Assembly (NCBI RefSeq): GCF_032452875.1 | Contig: NC_083871.1 | Location: forward strand, 1,339,692 to 1,403,691 | Direction of reading: 5' to 3' | Source: Bos javanicus | Lineage: Eukaryota; Chordata; Mammalia; Artiodactyla; Bovidae | DNA: 64,000 nt | Shown: piece by piece, positions 45,177 to 56,189 of the stretch | Position numbering within the stretch: position 1 is the first letter of the stretch | How the letters are laid out: every line of letters starts with the position of its first letter | Position numbers and translations under genes: made by a program | The notes under the pieces: generated by a model | Seen by the model: the letters and a program-made list of their open reading frames with translations, nothing else | Databases searched by the model: none | What the model was told of the DNA's origin: nothing

Positions 45177-45369
45177 GAAGAACAATAGGGCTGATGGCCC
45201 AGATTGTTCCGGGGGGAGGAACAGTAGGCTGATGGCTCAAACTGTTCCGAGGGAGGAGCAGTAGGGCTGGTGACCCAAACTGCTCCGTGGGGGAACAAGA
45301 GGGCTGGTGACCCAGTTGTTCCGAGAACGGGGAGCAATAGAGCTGATGGCTCTGATTGCTTTGGGGAGC
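45177..45369 (-). repeat. Leader array of 37-39 bp repeats, each a hairpin
   Basis: Four full units (45188-45226, 45227-45263, 45264-45300, 45301-45339) plus partial units at both ends. Each has a TGTTCC-type arm, a C/G-rich loop and a GGAACA-type arm, for example TGTTCCGGGGGGAGGAACA. The array lies between the primer site and gag, where packaging and dimerisation signals normally are. That role is inferred from position. Confidence 0.88.
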
Positions 45370-45374
45370 TTACC
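45369..45374 (-). promoter_or_regulatory. Likely major splice donor
   Basis: The minus strand reads AAGGTAAGC just downstream of the primer site, a strong 5' splice-site match in the usual place for subgenomic env RNA. Confidence 0.6.
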
Positions 45375-45381
45375 TTCGAAA

Positions 45382-45400
45382 GTCCCTGTCTCGGGCACCA
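45382..45400 (-). promoter_or_regulatory. Primer-binding site, tRNA-Lys3-like
   Basis: The minus strand reads TGGTGCCCGAGACAGGGAC. The tRNA-Lys3 site is TGGCGCCCGAACAGGGAC, so there is one substitution and one extra base. It starts two bases after the LTR. A Lys primer fits class II. Confidence 0.82.
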
Positions 45401-45402
45401 CC

Positions 45403-46680
45403 TGCCGGGGACCAGCCCCGGCTGATCCAGGGTATTCGAAGGAGAGACGGCGTCGGCGAGGGTCAGGATACGATAGTTTCAATTAGATATTGATTAGAGA
45501 TATAAAGAGTAATAGAATAAGGATAGCTCAGTAGGAAAATTCAGTGGAGAAAAGAGGCTGAGTAGCTTGGTTTACGCGGGGGACCAATAAAACTTCAAGA
45601 CAAGAAGCTTGCACCACTTACGTAGGCCGCAGGCGTCCTTCCGTTCTCCCGAAGGAGAGGAGACACTGAGGCCTCCCCGGTCGGATCTTAGAAGCCCAGG
45701 CAAAATTAGTAAGCTTGGTGGGTTCCGCGCTCCAGATGGAGACTCAGCCAGAGGGAGAGAGAGACATGGGGAGACCAGTATTTTGAGAAACTGATCCCAA
45801 TTCTTTATTTTCCATGGTCTACTTTTATACACTGAGATGTTATGCAAAAGTCACATGGGGACAGCAGTCCTGACTTTTATTAAAGTCAGGTGCTTCACAC
45901 AAATGTATACAGAGGTCTTAGGGGTGTTACATCATCTTCTGGCCAGGGGGACCTGCTGACAATTTACGACCCTCTCCTTGTGACAGCGGTCAGTCAATCA
46001 GGACACTTATTTCTCTAGGGCTGATTATTCTCAAAACAGACGCTACCCAAGTAAAGTTACACTCCTACAGGGTGAGGGTGTAGTGGGTTTTAGTTAAGGA
46101 AAGAATTTACTTAGCCTAAGGTCTAACGTGATTAATATCAAAGGTTAATTCTATATATTCATTAATGTGTGTAAGGGCAGGGGATATGGAGACTTAGCAA
46201 CAAACATTGGCTCAACAAATGAAAAACCCTTCACCAACACAATTTCTAATTAGCCCACTATACTTATAGTTTTCTAACTTCTCTAAAGAACCTGTTTTTA
46301 GAGGGTTTAAAGCATCTTGTGCCTCTCACGGTTGGGAGGCTGTGAGCAATCACATGTGGCCGGAGGAGCCTGTCAGGCAGGCTAGAGAACCTTCAGAGGA
46401 GTTTGTAGGTTAAAACACTCTTATCACACCCAGGAATTATTATTAACTGGAGCTCTAGGTTAACTCTTTCTCTGAAAGAGGTGGTGGGGGACAGCCCCCC
46501 GTAAAGTCAGAGATGTAGGTGAGAGCACAAAGTAGTAAAGTAGGCAGGCTCTGGTTATGGGGGTAGATGCTCGAGGAGTTCCAGGGGGACTCCTGAGGCT
46601 CGATCCCGCCTTTGCGTATGTCGAGCCTCCTTCCTCATGACCTTTGTCACGGGCGGAGTACCTGACTCTGGCCCCCAACA
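45403..46680 (-). repeat. 5' LTR of the class II provirus
   Basis: Same length and nearly identical sequence to the 3' LTR. TATA box at 45822-45829, AATAAA at 45804-45809. Promoter signals look intact, so proviral transcription is possible. The antisense-looking frame at 45572-45847 is just LTR. Confidence 0.95.
45822..45829 (-). promoter_or_regulatory. TATA box of the 5' LTR
   Basis: TATAAAAG on the minus strand, followed 13-18 bases later by AATAAA. Confidence 0.75.
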
Positions 46681-46828
46681 GCAACCCACTCCAGTGTTTT
46701 TGCCTGGGGAATCCCAGGGAAGGGGGAGCCTGATGGGCTGCCATCTATGGTGTTGCACAGTCGGACACAACTGAAGAGACTTGGCAGCAGTAGTAGTAGC
46801 ACACTCTAGTATACTAATGCTCAAAATT

Positions 46829-46982
46829 GGAACACATGTATACCCGTGGTGGATTCATGTTGATGTATGGCAAAACCAATACACTATTGTAAAGTAATTA
46901 GCCTCTAATTAAAATAAATAAATTTAAAAAATAATAAAAATAAATTAAAAAAATAAAAACATTATTATTTGATTAAAAAAAA
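46829..46982 (+). mobile_element. L1 3' end fragment in BovB
   Basis: It reads ACACATGTATACCCGTGGTG and then GGCAAAACCAATACACTATT, the standard ruminant L1 3' terminus, followed by an AAATAA-rich tail. It replaces about 10 bases of the BovB text between the two flanks. Confidence 0.85.
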
Positions 46983-47008
46983 TTATCTAACCCAGGCTTA
47001 AGCAATAC

Positions 47009-47749
47009 ATGAACCGTGAACTTCCAGATGTTCAAGCTGGTTTTAGAAAAGGCAGAGGAACCAGAAATAAAATTGCCAGCATCCACTGGATCATCAAAAA
47101 AGCAAGAGTTCCAGAAAACATCTACTTCTGCTTTATTGAAAATGCTGAATCCTTTGACTGTGTGGATCACAATAAACTGTGGAAAATTCTGAGAGAGATG
47201 GGAATACCAGACCACCTGACCAGACTCTTGAGAAACCTGTATGCAGGTCAGGAAGCAACAGTTAGAACTGGACATGGGACAACAGACTGGTTCCAAATAC
47301 GAAAAGTAGTGTGTCAAGGCTGTATATTGTCACCTTGCTTATTTAACTTATATGCAGAGTACATCATGAGAAACACTGGACTGGAAGAAGCACAAGCTGG
47401 AATCAAGATTGCTGGGAGAAATATCAATAACCTCAGATATGCAGATGACACCACCCTTCTGGCAGAAAGTGAAGAAGAACTAAAGAGCCTCTTGATGAAA
47501 GTGAAAGAGGAGAGTGAAAAAGTTGGCTTAAAGCTCAACATTCAGAAAACGATATCATGGCACCAGTCCCATCACTTCATGGGAAATAGATGGGAAACAG
47601 TGGCTGACTTTATTTTTTGGGGGGATTCCAAAATCGCTGCAGATGATGATTGCAGCCATGAAATTAAAAGACGCTTACTCCTTGGAAGGAAAGTTAAGAC
47701 CATCCTAGATAACGTGTTGAGAAGCAGAAACAAACAAAGGACTGTCTAG
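47009..47749 (+). pseudogene. BovB reverse transcriptase fragment
   Basis: A 246-codon open frame, the longest in the window. Residues 1-20 include the QAGFRKGRGTR block. Motif A reads IENAESFDCVDHNK (about residues 49-62) where the other copy has VDYAKAFD, so the first catalytic Asp is Glu here. The active site LRYADDTTLLAES is intact near residues 144-156. The frame shifts near residue 185. BovB RT copies its RNA at a nicked target; this copy is truncated and has a substituted catalytic residue, so it is inactive. Confidence 0.9.
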
Positions 47750-47790
47750 TCAAGGCTATGGTTTTTCCAGTGGTCATGTATGGATGTGAG

Positions 47791-47841
47791 TGAGTGAGTC
47801 AAGTCACTCAGTCATGTCTGACTCCTTGTGACCCCATGGAC
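47791..47841 (-). mobile_element. 51-bp SINE micro-insertion with 10-bp target duplication
   Basis: A fragment reading CACTCAGTCATGTCTGACTC and then CCCCATGGACTG (a BovA/Bov-tA 3' part) is flanked by TGGATGTGAG at 47781-47790 and 47842-47851. It interrupts the BovB. Confidence 0.85.
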
Positions 47842-48771
47842 TGGATGTGAGAGTTGGACTATTAAGAGGTCTGAGTGCTGAAAAATTTATGCTTGTGAAC
47901 TGTGGGGTTGGAGAGGACTCTTGAGAGTCTCTTGTACTGCAAGGAGATCCAATCTGTCCTCCCTAAAGGAAATCAGTTCTGGGTGTTCATCGGAAGGACT
48001 GATGTTGAAGCTGAAACTGCAATACTTTGGCTACCTGATGCAAAGAGCTGACTCATCTATAACAATCCTGATGCTGGGAAAGATTGAGGGCAGGAGGAGA
48101 AGGGGACGACAGAGGATGAGATGGTTGGATGGCATCACTGGCTTTATGGACATGAGTTTGGGTGAACTCCAGGGGTTGGTGATTGACAGGGAGGCCTATG
48201 GTGCTGCGGTTCATGGGGTCACAAAGAGTCAGACACGACTGAGCGACTGAACTGAATGAACTGAATACTCTATTTGAGTATTTCAAATTTGAGGTAACTT
48301 GAAAAGCAAGAGTGCTATTTATGCAATTTATGGTTAAACAATTTTCACAAGTAAGTTAAGCATAAATAATATTTTATAGGGGGTATTTGCTATTCTAAGA
48401 GAAAGAATTTTCAGTACATTAACAGCATCACTTTGCTAAGTTAATTCGGAAAGATTTTTACCTGAATATTACTGAAGATCCGTTAGGTTCTCTGCTCTGC
48501 CATACTTTATGATTACAGTTCATTATACCTTCTTTATGTATTTAAAGGCTCCTCTTTTTAATATTCTAAAATTTATACTTCTCTTCATGTAGAGAGATGA
48601 TACATCTGTTCATTTAAGTGTATGTGTAATTCAGTCTTTGTATCAATTGGATTATAGAGTCTCACATCAGGTGATGTGCCAAGCACAATGATATAGAATT
48701 TTAAAAATCAGGTAAAACGGGAAAAAAATAGCCTTTATTTACAATAAATATACATTTACACTTTTATGTTT

Positions 48772-48893
48772 GGAGAAGGCAATGGCAACACTCCAGTACT
48801 CTCACCTGGAAAATCCCACGGATGGAGGAGCCTGGTGGGCTGCTGTCTATGGGGTTGCACAGAGTCGGACACAACTGAAGTGACTTAGCAGCA
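48772..48893 (+). mobile_element. Short BovA SINE
   Basis: Starts GGAGAAGGCAATGGCAACAC, ends GACTTAGCAGCAC. An imperfect ACACTTTTATGT/ACACTTATGT repeat flanks it. Confidence 0.88.
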
Positions 48894-50639
48894 CACTTAT
48901 GTGTTATCATGGAGAAACTAAAATAAATCAAAATCATTAGCTACTCTAATTAGATGAAATAAATTCTATCTCAACTCTTTTTACTTGTATTAATGGGGGG
49001 AATTAGAGTAAACTAATAGTGAAAGGAGGGCTGAGGCTTGCAGGGTCCCCCTGGGTTCCCTTTTAAGCTATTATTAATGATTTTAATATATCATCTATTT
49101 CATGTCATTTATATAATCAACTGACTTTATAAAAATATGTGAATCATTGAAAGTATTAGGTAATGGAAAAATACCAGGAAAAAATTTAAGCAAAATAAGA
49201 ATAATAGAGGAAGAAATAGCACATCTATTTACAAAATAATTCCCCATAAGGAAAAATTTAATGGAATATAAGCAAAAGTGTGTTAAGACTAACCATAGTG
49301 TTTTAGTGGTAACAGGTGTTTTAAAAATATGTTTCTATTAATATATATTATTACTAATAAATGGTAGATTAAAATTCTCAGTAACAAAATAAATTTATAA
49401 AATAGGGATAATTAAAAATTGATGAAAATTATATTCATCTGTATGAAGGACACACAAGAATTTAAAAAAAAAAAAGAGAGATGGGCCACTCTATATATAG
49501 GAAAACTCTATAATGAAAAGCCAATTGAACCCATATAAATCTTTCAGTTATATGCTAGTTCAATAAAACTGTAATTCTAATATTATTTATTGCTTATGCT
49601 TGTACATGTACATTGCTTTTATTCACCAATTTATCCAATAAATATTTATTGATCGCATTCTGTGTGTCACTCACTTCACTAGGTACAGTGGACACCACGA
49701 TTGAGAAGATAGGCAATGGCCCTGGATTCATAGGTTTGAGTTCTCTTGCAATCAGACAACAAAATCACAGCTAACAAACAAGCTAGAAGTCTTGTAAAAC
49801 CTGCTGGAAAACCCTCAGATGTGCTGTATTACAGAGGTGCTATGACAGGAGCTACCACTCTGTTATGTGCTAGAAACTGGGATTGTTTCCAGTGGGCAAG
49901 ACAGAGGGATCTGAAGATACCCACCCCTAGGGGAAATATTCCAGGATTTGTCTCTCTGACTTCAAAACATAGACAGTTTCCTCACAGAGTCATGGGGATG
50001 GTGAGAATGGATAAGTTGATGATGTGTCTTCAGGTCAACAGTACTTGTTGATTAAGTGGATCATGGGGAGAAGATAACAGCCAAGGATAAATCCTGAGAT
50101 GTATTTTATGACAATGTGTGGCTGGTGCCTATCTAGATAGAATTATCCATTTATAATATATAAATATCTGCCTAAATCCCCCTTCAAATATATTCCCATC
50201 ACTTGTCTCTCTTTTACAATAAGCTTGTAGAAAGAACTGCCTGTACTTGCTTTCAATGATTCTCATACTCTCTTCTAGGAAGCAAGTTATCTCCATGGGC
50301 ACTGATCTGGTTCAGGTTAGGAGAGCTGCCTCCAATGCCAAATTGAAGATCAAATCTTAGTTGTCAGCAATAGGCATAGTTGACATACCTTCCTCCCTAA
50401 AAATTATTTTCACTTAACTTTCAAAATATTACTGCTTTGGTTTTTCTCTCATGACATTGACACTATGAAAGGAAAGTCTATGAGAAGAATCCAAAAAATG
50501 TGGAATAGACTATATATTGGAGAGAGAGAAATTCCTAAAAAAAAAAAAAAGTACATATATACATATAATAAGAGAATGAGTAGATTTGGGAACATGGCAC
50601 ATATATTATTTTGTTCCCTTTTAAATTGATAAGGCATAT
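48894..50639. other. Unassigned AT-rich intergenic sequence
   Basis: An A-run lies near 49463-49475. The AATAAATATTTATTGATCGC text at 49638 hints at an ancient MIR/L2-like or DNA-transposon repeat. A frame at 49746-50051 has no family features. Confidence 0.4.
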
Positions 50640-53510
50640 TTATTGCCCAGAATGTGATCTATCTTGCTGAATGATTCATATGATCTTGAGAAGAATGTGC
50701 ACTCTGCTATTGTTGGATGATATCAGTTATATCCAGTTGGTGGATAGAATTGTAGAGTTAAACCATGTCCTTACTGATTTATGATATGGGAGTGTTGAAA
50801 TTTCCAACTGTAATAGTGGATTCATCTATTTCTCCTTGTAGGCCTATTAGGTTTTACCTTATTTATTAAGTTGTTGGGCCAGATATTTTTAAGATTTTTA
50901 AACACTCTTGGAGAATTGACTAATTTATCATTATGTAATGCTGTACTTTATCCCTGAAATATTTCTTGTTTTGAAGTCTGCACTATGTGAAATGAATATG
51001 ATATAGCTATTCCTGTCTTCTTTTGCTTTTAATCTGCATGTGTTTTATATTTAAAATGAATTAGGTTTTGTATTTTGACCCACTTTGATAATCTCTGCCT
51101 TTTGATTTATAAATGAATTAAAAGTGATTATTGATACAGTTGGAATAATATTGACTATATTTGTTACTGTGCTCTATTTTTTACCTTTATCATTTGTTCC
51201 TACTTTCTCTTCTACTCTTTTTCTGCCTTTCATGGTTTTAATTGACCTTTTCATTTGATTTTATTTACTTTCCTTTCTGAACATATTAGTTGTGCTACTT
51301 TTTAAACTTCTTTAGTGGTTACCCTAGAGTTTGCAATATATATTTACAGCTAATCTAAGATCACTTTCAAATAACAGTGTACTGTTTTATGGGTAGTGTG
51401 AGTACCTTATAATAATAAATACTCCTAACTCCTTTCTCTAGTCCCCCATTTCATTGTTTTTATTTATGTCACACATATATACAAATATACATGTGTATAT
51501 ATACATACATAATCAAATATATTCTTGATATTACTATTTTGAAGAAACTTGTATTAGATTATTTAAGAATAAGACAAAAGCATTTTAATTTTATCTTCAT
51601 TTATCCTTTCTTTGCTTATTGTATCTTTATACAGATCCGAGTTTCTGATCTGTCATTTTCCTGTCACTAAAGAACTTTTTTTAAAACATTTTTTGCAAAG
51701 TAAGTGTAATGGAAACAAATTCCCTCAACTTTTGTTTGTTTGAGAAGTCTTCATTTCTTTTTCACTTTTGAAGGATTATTTCACAAGGTATAGAATTCTT
51801 GTTTCTTTTTTTTTTGGTGTGTGTGTGTGTTTTCTCTCAACACTAAATATGTCACTCTACTCTCTTCTTGCTTATGTACTTTCTGAGGCAAAGTCAGATA
51901 TAACTCTTATTTATGCTTCTGTATAGATAACATGTTTATTCCTCCCTGGTTTCTTTCAGAATTTTTTTTATCTTTGATTTTATGTACCTTGAAGACTCTG
52001 TGCTAGGTGTAGTTTTGGAGACATTTATCCTTCTTGATGGGCTCTGAGCTTTGTGGATCTGTGGTTTGGTATCTGACATTAGTTTGCAATAACTCTCAGT
52101 CATTACGATTTTAAATATTTCTTCTGCTTATTGTCTCTTTCTTCTCCTTCTGATATTCCCAATATGCATATATTATACTGTTTGCAGTTCTTAGATATTA
52201 TTCTTTCAGCCTTTTTCCTTTTTTGTTTTATAAATTTCTACTGAGGTATGCTCAAGCTCAGAGATTCTTACCTTTGTTGTAAACAACCTACTAAATCCAT
52301 AAAAGATATATTCATTTCTCTCAATAGTATATATATATATTTTTATCTCTACCATTTCTTTTGGATTCTTTCTAAGTTCCATCTGTTTGCTACATTGCCC
52401 ATCTTTGCTTATATACTGTCTACTTTAATCATTGGACTTCCCTTTTGGCTCAGCTGGTAAAGAATACGCCTGCAATGTGGGAGACCTGGCTTTGATCCCT
52501 GGGTTGGGAAGATCCCCTGGAGAAGGGAAAGGCTACCCACTCCAGTATTCTGGCCTGGAGAGTTCCATGGGCTGTATAGTCCATGGGGTCATAAAAAGTC
52601 GGACACGACTGAGTGACTTTCACTTCACTTCAATCACTGGAGCCCTTAGCACATCAATTATAGTTGTTTTAAATTCTCAGTCTGATAATTCTAACATCCC
52701 TGTCATGTCTAGCTCTGATGCTTGCTCTGTCTCTTCAGACTGTGCTTTGCACCTTGTAATATGCCTGATAATTTTTTTTTTTCAATATCTAGACCTGATG
52801 TGCTGTGTAAGATGAACTGGTGTACAAGGACATTAGTAACATGGTGGTGAGGTATGGGGGGGAAGGAAAGCTTCTTATAGTTGTCCCTTTCGGTCCTCAG
52901 TTTTTCAGTGAGCCTACACCTCCTGACTGTGAACTTCAGAAGTATTTCTCAGTTTTCTTCTTTGTCCTTAAAAGTCACAAGATGGCTTTAAGTGGGCTAG
53001 AGGTTGATTTCCCCTTCCCCATGTGGAAGCCTGGAAACTGGTATGTTGGTTATGTCTCTTTCCCCAGATCAGTTAGGTTCTGATAAAACCTGAGCAGGTT
53101 TAACAGTTTATTCTTAGGGTACCTTTGATGAAAAGAGAAAATGTCTGGTCTGTTTTGAAATGATCCTCTTCCTTGAGCACTGCTGGCAGCATGAGGTGAT
53201 CTCTGAAACCCTGATTCAACTTCTGGAGGTAAAACTCACAAAAATGTGTCGTCTCCCATGACTGGGTCTCCCTGGAATTTTTCTCTCTCAGGCTTGCCTG
53301 CTCTGAGCCACCAGCAATTATTTAATTGCACTTCTGGTTTCCATACCCAGCACTGTTTCCAATAGAAGTTTCAGTTCATGAATTTTGGTTCCTCCAATCT
53401 TAGGGACATCTGTTTGTCTTGTGATTTTATTTCTCTTATAGATCTAAGAAGGGTTGTTGATTATTTTATTTGTTCAGTTTTTTACTTACTGGTAGAATAT
53501 ACTGGCAATT
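50640..53510 (-). mobile_element. Old L1, reverse orientation, with a SINE
   Basis: Antisense L1M-type text is followed over nearly 3 kb, for example CTTGAGAAGAATGTGCACTC at 50685 and GTTTTAAATTCTCAGTCTGA at 52665, on both sides of the SINE. Strong divergence and many indels. Confidence 0.62.
52434..52632 (+). mobile_element. Bov-tA SINE
   Basis: Head GACTTCCCTTTTGGCTCAGC, body GGGTTGGGAAGATCCCCTGG, end GACTGAGTGACTTTCACTTC. A TTTAATCATTGGA/CAATCACTGGA repeat near the ends may be the target duplication. Confidence 0.9.
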
Positions 53511-55182
53511 TCTAGGTTCCTTACATGTAGAATGAGAAATCAGAAGTTCAGTTTTTCATTAAAGGGCAGAAAGTTTCTTTGCAAAGGGTGGTGGCAGGTT
53601 TCCCAGATTTGACACCTATGTACAATAAAATCATAAGGGCTTTTACAAATATTATATAAAGTATAAAGTGTTTGTTTATGGGGTGGTAACATTTAATATA
53701 TATTTTAATATAAAATCTAGTTAAATAGGAAAAAATAAGGGTATATCCACAATATAATATAGGCATTATATATAAAACCAAATTCAGCATACATATTATA
53801 GGAAGGATAAGAAAAAAGATATACTTATTTAGGGTACAATCAATAATACATTTTAAATTATTATAAAAATTTTCTTAACATTTGGGGAAATTTGATTTAC
53901 TATATGGCATAATATTTTCATGATTCTGAAAGGTAGTACTTGCTATACCTTTATAGGATAAATTGATATTTTCATAAGGAGAGACTACGGAACAAAATGA
54001 CTGACAACATGGGAATAAATGGAGAAAAAATTTTGCTTACATCTTTAATATCAAAATAAATATCACTTATGAGCTAAATGTAAATAAGCACTAAATTTAG
54101 AAGAAATAAAGTATTTATGTGGAAAAATTATTTAGCATTGATGTATTGGATGGATCAGAGAACTGTTACCAAGTTTAAATATATGTATTGAGGGACTTAT
54201 TTAATAAATTTTATAGTGTAGTCATTGAAAGTGAAAGTTGTGAAAACACTATAGATAAATTTTTAAGCAGGTAACCAAATTCAAAATAACAAGTAAGTGA
54301 TTGTTAGGACTATGTAAGAGCTATGTGAGATAAATTGCACAAAAATGTAAATAGGTCCTCTGTACCATATATTAGCATTTTAGCAGATAGCTTTCTTTTT
54401 AAACATTTCATGTTTTAGCTGGAGCTAAGTCTTCATCTAGATCTACATCCACTAATATATTTAGCTAGGTCTATATTTATCAAAATGATCCAAACCATAC
54501 AAGAAGTAAAGACAACTCCTTAGGTAAGTTCTTATACATTAAATGTTCCTTGTCTTTATTATATGAGTTTATACAAATTACTGACTGTAAAAAAGAAAAT
54601 TTAATAATCAAGAAAAGAGGAATGGACTGCTGAAGGAAGAGAATAGAGAGAATGGAGAGGAGAAGAATGAGGAAGAAGATGAAGGAATTCTTTACCTTTT
54701 TATGTTTTGTACTCATTGTATATTATCTAGTGAATATTTCTCAAAAATGCTTTCAGTCCTTTCATGTCTATAAATGTCTGTCTTTCTATAACTCAGAGCC
54801 TTGAATTTAACTCTTTAGTTGCTCTGAGATTTACTTAGACTGTTTTTTTTTTTTTTCCCCCTCTGCTGCAGAATTAGATACACATACATACAAGTGGCTC
54901 ATGGGTGAACATATTCGCGGATGTACCTGTATGCCTGTTCCTTTACCTACATTCGTGGAAGAACAATTGCTAGTTCAAAGGGTACTTTTTTTTTTTTTTA
55001 AGTCTATATTTACTCAGCCTTAATTTAAGGCTGAAGTTTTTAATGCTAAATTTGTATTATGGAACTGTGTGCAAATTTCCCTTAAGTATATTTGAAGAAT
55101 GCGGATCCCATGCATAAAACTTTCTTCTCTCCTGCTAATCATACCTCATCTTTCTTTATGTTTTACATCTTTGAATACCTAT
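53511..55182. other. Unassigned AT-rich intergenic sequence
   Basis: Very AT-rich around 53640-54500; T-runs at 54842-54856 and 54986-55000. No gene recognised. Confidence 0.45.
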
Positions 55183-55304
55183 GGGCTTCCCTCATAGCTC
55201 GGTTGGTAAACAATCTGCCTGCATTGCAGGAGACGCCAGTTCGATTACTGGGTCAGAAAGATCCCCTGGAGAAGGGATAGGCTACTCACTCCAACATTGT
55301 TGGG
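55183..55304 (+). mobile_element. Bov-tA SINE, first (left) unit
   Basis: A tRNA-derived unit (GGGCTTCCCTCATAGCTCGG) truncated after GGCTACTCACTCCAACATT, directly followed by another copy in the same orientation. Confidence 0.85.
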
Positions 55305-55478
55305 CTTCTCTTTGTGGCTCAGCTGGTAAAGAATATGCCTGCAATGCCAGAGACCTGAGTTCAATCCCTGAGTTGGGAAGATCCCCTGGAGAAGGGAAAG
55401 GCTACCTACTCCAGTATCCTGGCCTGGAGAATTCACAGAGGCAGACACAATTGAATGACTTTCACTTCCACTTTTATC
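55305..55478 (+). mobile_element. Bov-tA SINE, second (right) unit
   Basis: A second head (GGGCTTCTCTTTGTGGCTCA) and a full body to CAATTGAATGACTTTCACTT. With the previous unit it forms a tandem pair. Confidence 0.88.
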
Positions 55479-56189
55479 ACCTATGGCCACTGTCCCTTTT
55501 ACTTCTTTAATGAATTCTATGTGTGAGAATGAGTTGCTTTGTTAATTCTTTTGCCTATTTTGGAAAGGAGATACATATTTTTAAGCTATTCATTTAGCTT
55601 TATATTTTAGAGTTATATATTTTATCTTTCATGTATGGGACAAATATTTTTCTTTCAATTGGGCACTTTGTAGGTGATTTTTTTGAAGAATAGAATTTAT
55701 TCATCTGAGGTTTTTTTTTTTTTTTACTTTTTATGCCATAGTTTGGCATACTAGTTATGGCATACTTTTATGCCATAGTTCATTATAGAGTAGTTCCTTT
55801 TTTTACGTTGACATTTTGATGCATTTAAATTTCATTTTCTTGTTTGTTGTGTGCAGTTTAATATTATTCATGTAATTTTGGATATACAAAAGTTTTACAC
55901 TTTTATATAAATAATTCACTAATCAAATTTCTTGCTTTGGTATAGAATTCTACCTGCCATTGTCATTATGAATAAAAGTGAGAGGTGACCTACTCTGTGA
56001 GGAGGGATCTTGCTGGTGTCATGCTTACTGATTGGGTTATATCTTATGTCTACTCAGATGCAACATCCACGAGCATCTGGACTCAGCATTCTATCCAGGG
56101 CCTGACACATAGGCAGTCAGCACACATTTGAAAAACTTCTTAAGGAGAGCAAGCCTGGCCAGGCAGAATACAAGTGGAGGGTTAAATTA
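55479..56189. other. Unassigned intergenic sequence
   Basis: A T-run lies at about 55711-55725. A TTATGCCATAGTT motif is repeated near 55732 and 55769 in a short local duplication. No gene recognised. Confidence 0.45.

Larger units (their letters stand above)
37569..46680 (-). mobile_element. Class II (ERVK/betaretrovirus-like) provirus, scrambled interior
   Basis: A complete insertion of 9112 bp: 6-bp target duplication GCAACC, two 1278-bp LTRs, primer site next to the 5' LTR and polypurine tract next to the 3' LTR. The LTRs differ at 6 positions (37601, 38010, 38021, 38028, 38210, 38594 and the partners 7834 bases higher). The interior carries gag, dUTPase, protease, RT, RNase H, integrase and env pieces, but in a shuffled and partly duplicated order with stops. 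No gene is intact. It may belong to the ruminant BTLTR1-like class II group; that name is tentative. Confidence 0.95.
37411..46798 (+). mobile_element. BovA2 SINE split in two by the provirus
   Basis: The left half (37411-37568) ends GGAGAAGGAAATGGCAACC. The right half (46681-46798) starts GCAACCCACTCCAG and runs to GGCAGCAGTAGTAGTAG. Together they make one BovA2. GCAACC is present on both sides (37563-37568 and 46681-46686) as the proviral target duplication. Confidence 0.93.
36776..48262 (+). mobile_element. BovB LINE, forward, split by SINE, provirus and L1 tail
   Basis: BovB sense text occupies 36776-37410, a short piece at about 46799-46828, and 46983-48262, ending in the usual 3' terminus. 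The pieces are consecutive parts of one BovB: the region before RT, the CACACACTTG/CACACTCTAG junction, and then RT to 3' end. It begins directly against the 5' end of the reverse BovB at 36775. Everything inside it is younger. Confidence 0.85.

Noticed and set aside
45177..45369. CRISPR-like regular repeats
   Set aside because: Units are contiguous with no spacers, in a mammalian retroviral leader; a hairpin array fits better.
45572..45847. 91-codon open frame repeated identically at 37738-38013
   Set aside because: Both are the same stretch of the two proviral LTRs around R/U5. No family resemblance; repetition is due to LTR identity.
47009..47749. Active BovB reverse transcriptase
   Set aside because: The copy is 5'-truncated, has Glu for the first catalytic Asp in motif A, and shifts frame after residue 185.
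49746..50051. 101-codon frame considered as a possible exon
   Set aside because: No domain, no splice-site pair that extends it, and the surrounding text looks like an old interspersed repeat.
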